From: Megachile rotundata
Taxonomy: Eukaryota > Arthropoda > Insecta > Hymenoptera > Megachilidae
NCBI RefSeq assembly: GCF_050947335.1
Contig: NC_134984.1
Coordinates: 8,785,926 to 8,849,925, forward strand
Direction: 5' to 3'
DNA length: 64,000 nucleotides
The notes under the pieces are model-generated. The model was not told the DNA's origin and ran no database searches. It saw only the letters and a program-made list of their open reading frames with translations. Of the stretch, positions 23,301 through 32,300 are shown piece after piece. The stretch's first letter is position 1. The number at the start of each line of letters is the position of its first letter. The translations under genes and the position numbers were made by a program.

Positions 23301-26300
23301 TTGTATGGATCGCTCGGATGAGGAGGACTGCGATAAAATCGAATGCAACTCTAGTAAATCAAATCATTTACTCAATATTATTTACAACGTTTTTGTCTAC
23401 AATAACAAGACTGTCTGAAGTTAGCGCAAATTTATGCTAGCCATTATATACTGTGTATATAAAACAATTGTATAGATCGAGTCCTTGGATATCAAGGAAT
23501 TAAGTTATTGAATAGCGATACTCGCAATTATAAGTACCGCAAGCTCGAATATTAATCTGATTCAATAAATTAACATTATTTGAAACCATAGTGTTTTGAT
23601 AATGATTTAAACCGTCGTTCTTGAACACAGTCGAACCTCGGTAACTCGAACCTCATCAAAAACTGATATTGGGTTGAATTTTATCAAAGTTTAAGTTAAA
23701 GAGAGAAAACGAAAGTACCGGTTAAACGTTTGTATAAGGATTGATTGTACAAACTGTACAATTTTCGAATTTTAGAAATTTAAGAAAAGATATTCAAGTT
23801 TTAGTAGCTAATCATTTGTGTATCTACTACAGTGAGTCAACCAAAATCGTACATCACAAATCATCTTCTAATTTTGGCTAAAAAGTGCAGAGTAACTGAC
23901 ATAATATTCTGCAAATGAGGAAGAAAACAAATATCAAATATTTTGCACAGTGAATATTTAGTATGACTTGCACAAAATGTGCTTACAGCCATAATCGTAC
24001 ATTTAGAATAACTGTTCAACAAACCTTAACTCTTCCGTATAAATGCTTCTTATATATTTTTAATAGCTAATATTAAATATCAAACTACATCAAACATAAT
24101 TTCCTTTTAGAGTTTAAAATAGTTTGAAGTGCAATTAGAGTTTAAAATATTTTTTAACAACATCCTTATTATTTTTATATATTAAAAATATTCCGAAGAA
24201 TTCGTTCTTTTAGAAGAAAAATATGCAAATCCACTTAATAGAATCAAAATAAAATTTAAAAAATCTTTAAAGTGCCTTGCAGAACTCGTACGTGCGTCAC
24301 GTGACACTCCATTCGACACCATTTAATTTTATCCCACGAAAATGTTCTGTTCCTTTTTCCCTTTTAGAACTGTAGCTCGGTCTAATTGTGTGGAACACCT
24401 TGTAAACCCATTACTTCAAACTGTAGAACCAGAAATGATAAAACTTTGTCTGATTGAAGTAAACTTCGATTTGCAGGGGTTAGACTCCTTTGAAATCAAG
24501 TTACGGTAAACAGTTCGAGTTAAAGTAAGTTTATGTTTCGATTTGTAAAGGTCTTCAAAGCAGAAAGGGAATGAACAAAACTGTAGTCTTACAGAGCTAC
24601 GAGTTGTCGAGGTTCGACTGTAATTTCGTAATCGTAATTTAATTAACAGTTAAAAGACTGTTAACTTCATTGCCATCATCATCTCCACCATCATCATCTA
24701 CTTTTTCTATTTTAATGTTCAGGGAAATTTTTTCTGCTGAATAATTTCCAGCTTGCTATATTTTTGAATTAACAATTTCATATTTAATAAACAATATATG
24801 AATAATTTCCACCTGTCAACAAAAAAATTGACACGGTTCAACGAAAGATCAAGCATAAAAAATAATTTTTCGTGAATATCTCGTTATCTAACAGTTCTAC
24901 GACAAGAATAGATATAACAAAATTTGTAAGTTAGAAAATTCTCGACAAAAAAGGTTTTTAAAGGTTTTTTTGTAAGGGTAACTGTTTTTGTGAGAGATGG
25001 TCTAACTTTTAACCTTCATAAATCTGAGAAATAATACATAAATACATCACATAAAGGATTGAATTCTAAAAGCAATTTTTTTAACGCAATATCTCTTTTA
25101 GGCTTACACTACGATATTTTTTCATTAGAAGTAAAAGGATCACGTTTCCAGTTTAGGGAGGATCCACTTTGACTTTGAGATCTTCACTCGATATCGAATA
25201 TTTCTGCGTTACTCACTTCAATCAAAATTATTCCATTCATCTAGCTCTTAGTAACTGTTCACATTTTTTTTCAATTGTATTAGACACACTGAAATTAGTC
25301 ACAATATCAAATCAAATATATTTTTACTTATTAACTAATTCATTCAATATCGATTCAACAAGTTATGAATCACTGCAAGAACCACAGTCTGATAAATAAT
25401 TTTTCTACAATTACAAATTTCTACAGAATTTTTGGAGCAACTGCAAAAATTGCATTCAGTAAAATATCTAAAATAAGTGACAATACGTTATTCCTCAAAT
25501 AATTCCTCATTATTCATCCTCAATCTTCAGAATTTAATTGCTGCGAATTATAATATTATTCACGTAATATCTCGAAAACGATTACTTCTGCAAAAAAACC
25601 TAGAAGAACTTTTTTATAGAGAATCCCTCAAGCTACAATTTTTATAATGACTATTTATGTCGTGGAAGTGATGGATAAAGAGATACTTGCGAAAAACTGA
25701 TCTGTTTCAGCATTTGACCATCTATACTATTTTTAGCATCAGGATTAAATGAAAAAATATAGTTTGTTAGGAATTATTCTGCAGATTGATTATACTTTCA
25801 TGTAATTTCCCTGGACTATATTGTTTATAGAGACGGAGACAAGTGTCGAATCGATAGTTGGCAACCTTATTCGTAGCTACATTTATTAAGACTCTCACAA
25901 TTTATTTCTCGCGATAAGAAACGCTTCAGGTTTGTGCAACCAGAACGAATAAAGTTTTATAGTGAATCATTGGCATCGAAAAACGGTATTCGATATCGTA
26001 CGGGCCGAATAAAGTCTATACGCAATGCTCGAGGAGTCAGTAACCAGCGATCATTCACCGTAGCCCTAATATCTTTCAGATGAGTTTCAATGTCACGAAG
26101 GAGAATGCATATCAAAATATCTTGTATGCAACGGACGATTCGACTGTACCGATATGAGCGACGAATTGAATTGCGACAAACACACGTGTGACAACAATAG
26201 TTTCACGTGTGACAGCGGAACGTGCATCCCTAAAACGTGGAAATGCGATGGCGAGGTAAGTCCGACATTTTTATTCTGTTTGTTTCATATCTGTTTATTT

Positions 26301-29300
26301 CACGAATTATATAATTTGTTTGAGATGATATACTACTTGAGATTAATGATGAAAGAGAAGAGTTGTTTTATGGTGCTATGGGCATCTTATTTTTTTGAGT
26401 TCTAAACAGTGATGTAACTGGATAGGGACCAAGGGGGATAAAGATACTTTATGTACCTCCTATTTGAAATTTACAAATTTTTAAAGTTACATTTTACCAA
26501 ATTAAAATTTAAAATTAAAAATTAAAAGTTACATGTTACAATTTCTTTTAATTTTTCAAGTTTTTTAGAATTGAAAGTTTTACATTTCAGTTCTCTTAAT
26601 TCTCAAACTTTAAGATTTTCATCTGTTTAAATACCAACATTTTCAAATTTACTCAAAGTTCTAAATTTCTATCTCTCCAAATTCTGAGTTTAAAAATTTT
26701 TTAATTTTCTATGTTTTAAATTTTCCAATTTCCAAATTTTCAAAGTTTTACATTTCGTGCTTTCTAAATTTTCAACTTTTCAATTACCAAGTTTCCAATT
26801 TTTTAAATTTCTAAATTATCGAATTCCGAATTCTTTTACCTTTCAACTTCCTACATTCTTAAAAATGTCAAGTTACCTAAATCACCAAATTTTTAAATAT
26901 TTCAAAATTTTCAAATCGATAAATCTCAAAATTTCTGAATGTTAACATTGTCAAATTACCTAATTTGTAACATTTATTTATTGTAGAATTCAGAAACAAT
27001 TTACTGATTTTATTATTTTCCAAATTATGATATTCAAAAATTTTCAAAATCCATTTTCTTGAAAATTAAGTCATATACGAACAAATTTTATTCTTTTTCT
27101 TATTTTGCCATTAATTCACCCATTTTTCGGTTGTACCACCATTTTAAAAACACCCTAAATATATTGTATACAATAAAAATATATTTTATTCATATCAGTA
27201 AATAATTTACATAATCTTCTGATCTGTTTTGTTAATTTAGTTTGACTGTCCAGATGAGTCGGACGAAAGTGGGGAATGTACCATCACTACATGTCCAACC
27301 GAAATGTTTACTTGCTCCACTGGTCGTTGCATCGATATGTCATTAAAATGCAACGGAATCAATGATTGCGAAGATAATTCTGATGAACAGTATTGCGATA
27401 AAACGGATAACAATAATTATGTCAACTGCACTGGGGACCAGTATAAGTGTTATGGTACTGAAATGTGCCTTCCAAAAACTGTAAAGTGAGTTATAAGTTT
27501 TTATTATTTATTATTTAATATAGCAATTTATTATTTATTCTTAAACCAGCTTAATCCTACTGCGAGAAATATTAAACTAATCTATATTAAACATGTGAAC
27601 GAGATTTTTACATCAAATTTTCAAGTTCAAAATTTTATCATTTTCAATTACCCAAAAATCCTATATTTCTAAATATCAAAGTTTTCCAATTGTCGAATCC
27701 ATTTTCTCAATTTTCCAATTTCCAAGTCCAGAAATTTCAATTTCCTCAAATTTTTAAATCCCCGAATTCCTCATTTCTGATGTTCTACATTCTAATACTT
27801 AACAATCCTTTCATTCGAAAATTTTGCTGTTTTATACATTCCTAAATTTGAACACTTGCAAATTAAAAAATATGAAGTTTCCTAAAATTTTTATTTGAAT
27901 TACTGGATTATTGAATTATTGAATTATTGAAGTATTGAAGTATTGAATTATTGAATTATTGAATTATTGAATTATTGAATTATTGAATTATTGAATTATT
28001 GAATTATTGAATTATTGAATTATTGAATTATTGAATTATTGAATTATTGAATTATTGAATTATTGAATTATTGAATTATTGAATTATTGAAGTATTGAAT
28101 TATTGAATTATTGAATTATTGAATTATTGAATTGTTGAATTGTTGAATTGTTGAATTGTTGAATTGTTGAATTGTTGAATTGTTGAATTGTTGAATTGTT
28201 GAATTGTTGAATTGTTGAATTATTGAATTATTGAATTATTGAATTATTGAATTATTGAATTATTGAATTATTGAATTCTTGAATTATTGAATTATTGAAT
28301 TATTGAATTATTGAATTATTGAATTATTGGATTATTGGATTATTGGATTATTGGATTATTGGATTATTGAATTATTGGATTATTGAAGTATTGAAGTATT
28401 GAAGTATTGAAGTATTGAAGTATTGAAGTATTGAAGTATTGAAGTATTGAAGTATTGAAGTATTGAAGTATTGAAGTATTGAAGTATTAAATTACTGAAT
28501 TACTGAATTACTGAATTAATGAATTATTGAATTATTGAATTGTTGTATTTTTGTATTTTTGTATTTTTGAATTTTTGAATTATTAGTTTTGTTATAATGT
28601 ACCTGTATTAATATATTACACACACACTTATAACATGTTAAAGTAGAACCATGCCTGAAAAGCTAAAAGATGTTTATAAATTATTACTGACCCATTATTT
28701 CACATTCCTTGTCTTATCCTTAAATCTAACTCAAATATTTTAGCAAACATACTCGATCTCACATATTACTTTTAAAATCTACAACAAACAGTATTTCTAT
28801 TTTTTATTTGTATTCATCAATTTTCATTTTGTAGATGTGACGGTGTTCAAAATTGCCCGAAAAACGATGACGAACGTAATTGTCCCCGATGTCAAGTGGG
28901 AGAGTATATATGCGACAATCAAAAATGCATCGACGCAAGCTGGGTTTGCGATAACGCAGATGATTGTGGCGACGGATCTGATGAAATGGGTTGCGACGGT
29001 AGTACTACGAAGATGAGAACCATCGGCAACAGTTTGAACTGCAAGGAATTCAATTGCTCCAACGGAGTCTGCCTTCCTTTTAGCAAAGTGTGCGATGGTG
29101 TAGCAGATTGTTTGGATCGAAGCGACGAATTTGGACAATGCTGTATGTGGTAACAAAAACGTGAACATCAAATTGTCGATTTGGAAACATCAAATCTCAT
29201 ACATAATTTAATCACGTACAAATATTGTATGTTGGTGTTTATACTACGACAAAGGTTAATGTTTCACGAAAATAGGTGTATAAATTAGAGTTAACAGAAA

Positions 29301-32300
29301 ACTTTTGTTGCTTTGTCTAATTCCAAAGCAATTAATATTTATAAAAACTAAATTTCTAAATGTAAGATTTTTAAAACTTGCAAATTTAAAAATGTAAAAA
29401 TTTCTAAACTTGAAAGTAAGTAAATTTAAAAATTTCTGCATTTAAGAATTCGTAAATTTAAAAATTTCTGCATTTAAGAGTTCGTAAATTTGAAAATTTG
29501 GAAGTTTCGAAATTACAGAATTTATAATCGTGAAAATTTCGGAATTTGTGATCTTAGGAATTCCTAAATTTAAAAATTCAAATTTCAAAATTGTAAATCA
29601 GCACAGTTTCTTTGGCCAATCTTCGTATATTATTTACACAATGTTAATTCTTGATCGACAATGTAATAGCACTTATATCAGGTTAATTTCATAACTATAT
29701 GTACATATTGAAATATTGTTACAGCAATCGCGTGTACAAAGAACGATCCTTGCAAAAATGTCTGCCATAAAACACCTTTGGGTCCCGTCTGTGGTTGCGG
29801 AAGCGGTTACCAGTTAAGCACTGATTTAAAGTCATGCGAAGATATTAATGAATGTGAGCAAAACGTTTGTTCGCAAATATGTCATAATACTGACGGTTCC
29901 TTTGTTTGTTCCTGCTTCGAGGAATACGTACTGCGAAACGATAGAACTTCCTGCAAAGTTGGTGGTAAGGAAAATTACATAGGTATCTCAAATTTTTTTA
30001 ACGTTTAATCAAATGAAAGATGTACAAGATGAAAAGTGACGACTTAGCTTAAATTTCCGAAGTCCCAAAGTCCTAAACTTTTAAAATTCTGAAGTCTACA
30101 AATTGAAAAATTTAAAAATCGAAAATGTTTAATATTTAACAATTTTTTTAATATTTAACAAATTTTAATATTCTAAAATTAAAAATTTTAAATTCAAACT
30201 TCTAAATTCCGTAGTCTCAAAGTTAAATAATTGCGAAGTCACAAACTTCAGTACTCCAATGTCCTATAGTCCCTAAGATGCAAAGTTCAAAAAATTCCAA
30301 TACTCTTCTGAAATTTAAAAATCCTAAAATTGAAAAATCCTAGTCGCAAAAATAGCTCGAATCCTAAAATTCTAATATCTCAAAATCTGAATATTCCAAA
30401 ATTTCAATATTCCAAAGATCTAAATTCTCAGAATTCCCAAGCTACAAAGTCTGATAATCTTAGAGTTAAAATATTTTTAATATTTAAAACTTCAAAATTT
30501 CTGAAGTTCAGAATTTATACAATGCTTAATTATAAACTGAAAATTATTTATGTCTAGAAATAGATATAATTTCGAACCTATAGTTATACAATATAAGCTT
30601 CTTTCATCCTTAGGGCAAGTAGAATATGCTATAAAAATTTAAGCGTCTATTTTACTGTTATTCTATATAATAAGTTTTTGTTTCTATTCAATCATTAGGG
30701 CAGCAAATGGAGTTGATCACGGTTAGTGGTTCTGACATCAGAAAGTTGTCAGCAGACTTGCGTTCTATCGAAGTTCTCTACGGAAATGTGGATTTTGACG
30801 TATCTGGCATCGACGTAAACGCACGAGAGAGAAACGTTTACTGGAGTAACGGTAATATTAAGAATTATTTAGAAATACTCTTATTAAAACAATGATAAAA
30901 TGAGTAAGAACCAACGGTTAAGAAAATAGTACCATCTTTAACAATTAATAATTAGACTCTGCTTATTAGCAATAACTTAAAAAATGATGCTCTTTTATTT
31001 CTATTTAGTTGTATGCAGTAATTGTAACAAGTTTAATTATTTCTGTTTCCATGTTAAAAAGGAAATATCCCAATTTAGAATGCCATTGCTTCAGGATATT
31101 TTTAAATTTCTTTTACAAAGAAATTTACAAACGTTTTGACATCAGCTTTTTTCACAGATAATTGGTTCATTATACATATATACTGTTTACTTTCAGTGCA
31201 AAATCAGTTCTCACATTATCGTGCATTAAACTCCAATAAAGATTTCTTCGTATTATAAACGTTTATTGCATTTCATATGCACAAAGCTAACATAAACATA
31301 AACGTTTTATTGTCTCCAGATATGTTCAATACGATAAATAAAATAAATTTAAAGAGCAAGGAGCGAAAAATTGTTACCGGCCTTGGCAGACCGGAAACTC
31401 TTGCCGTCGATTGGATTACCGACAATGTATATTTTACTGATAATGATCACTTGAGCAGCATTAAGGTATTAAACGGTCTTTATTCAATGCTATGTGGCAC
31501 TCACGCACGACTAAGCAATTTTTATTAATAATTTATAGGTATGCAATTTAGAACAGCAAAAATGTGCCAAGGTGGTGTCGATGGAGTCAAGGAAGAGGGC
31601 TATGGCACTTGCTGTTCATCCAATACAAGGGTATTTATTATAGAATTTATTTATATTTATATTTTAATTTAAATTTATTTACAGAATTTATATTTTAATT
31701 CCATAAAATGATGGAAACACGCAAGTTGTATTAGGAATATTTTCAATAAAATTGTAATGTAGTTGGCATGTATAAAGAGGTCCTTCCACACAGTAGCTCT
31801 TAAAAATTTGTAAACGTGGAAATGTCATTCTCAAACTGGATAATTTATAATTTTGAAAATTTCTAACTTTGTTATTTCTAAATTTGAAAATTTCTAAATC
31901 TTCATATTTAATAATTTTTTAATTTTAAATTAAATTATAACAATTAAAATATTGTTAAACATGAAGATTCAGAAATTTTCAAATTTAGAAATAACTAAGT
32001 TAGGAATTTTCAAAACTATAAATTATCAAGTTTGAGAATTATATTTCCAAGTTTGCAAATTTTTAAGAGCTACTATGTGGAAAGACAGAAATTTTCTTAT
32101 TTAAAAATTTCTAAATCTGAAAATTTAAATATTTAAATGTTTAAAAGCAGTCTCCCCTTAAACGCAGGTCCAGGGGCAATTGCCCCGTTTGCCCAACGCT
32201 AAGGACTGTACTACTCATACGTAATAATTCGTATTATAATATATTGTATATTTATACATATAAATACATTGGTTTACTAGTATCGAGTGAGTTAATTAAA

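Larger units (their letters stand above)
19805..29142 (+). other. VgR exons 17-22: EGF module and second LDL-A cluster
   Basis: The exons are 19805-19926, 20004-20128, 23154-23353, 26080-26255, 27241-27485 and 28835-29142. Exons 17 and 18 build an EGF-like module split at HVCLVS...ICACPP. Eight LDL-A repeats follow, split across the phase-2, phase-1 and phase-0 junctions. Their acidic ends read GEDES, DRSDE, DMSDE, DESDE, DNSDE, KNDDE, DGSDE and DRSDE. Repeats 1 and 6 of this cluster lack the SDE core and may bind calcium or ligand less well. Eight repeats here is the usual insect VgR number. Confidence 0.9.
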
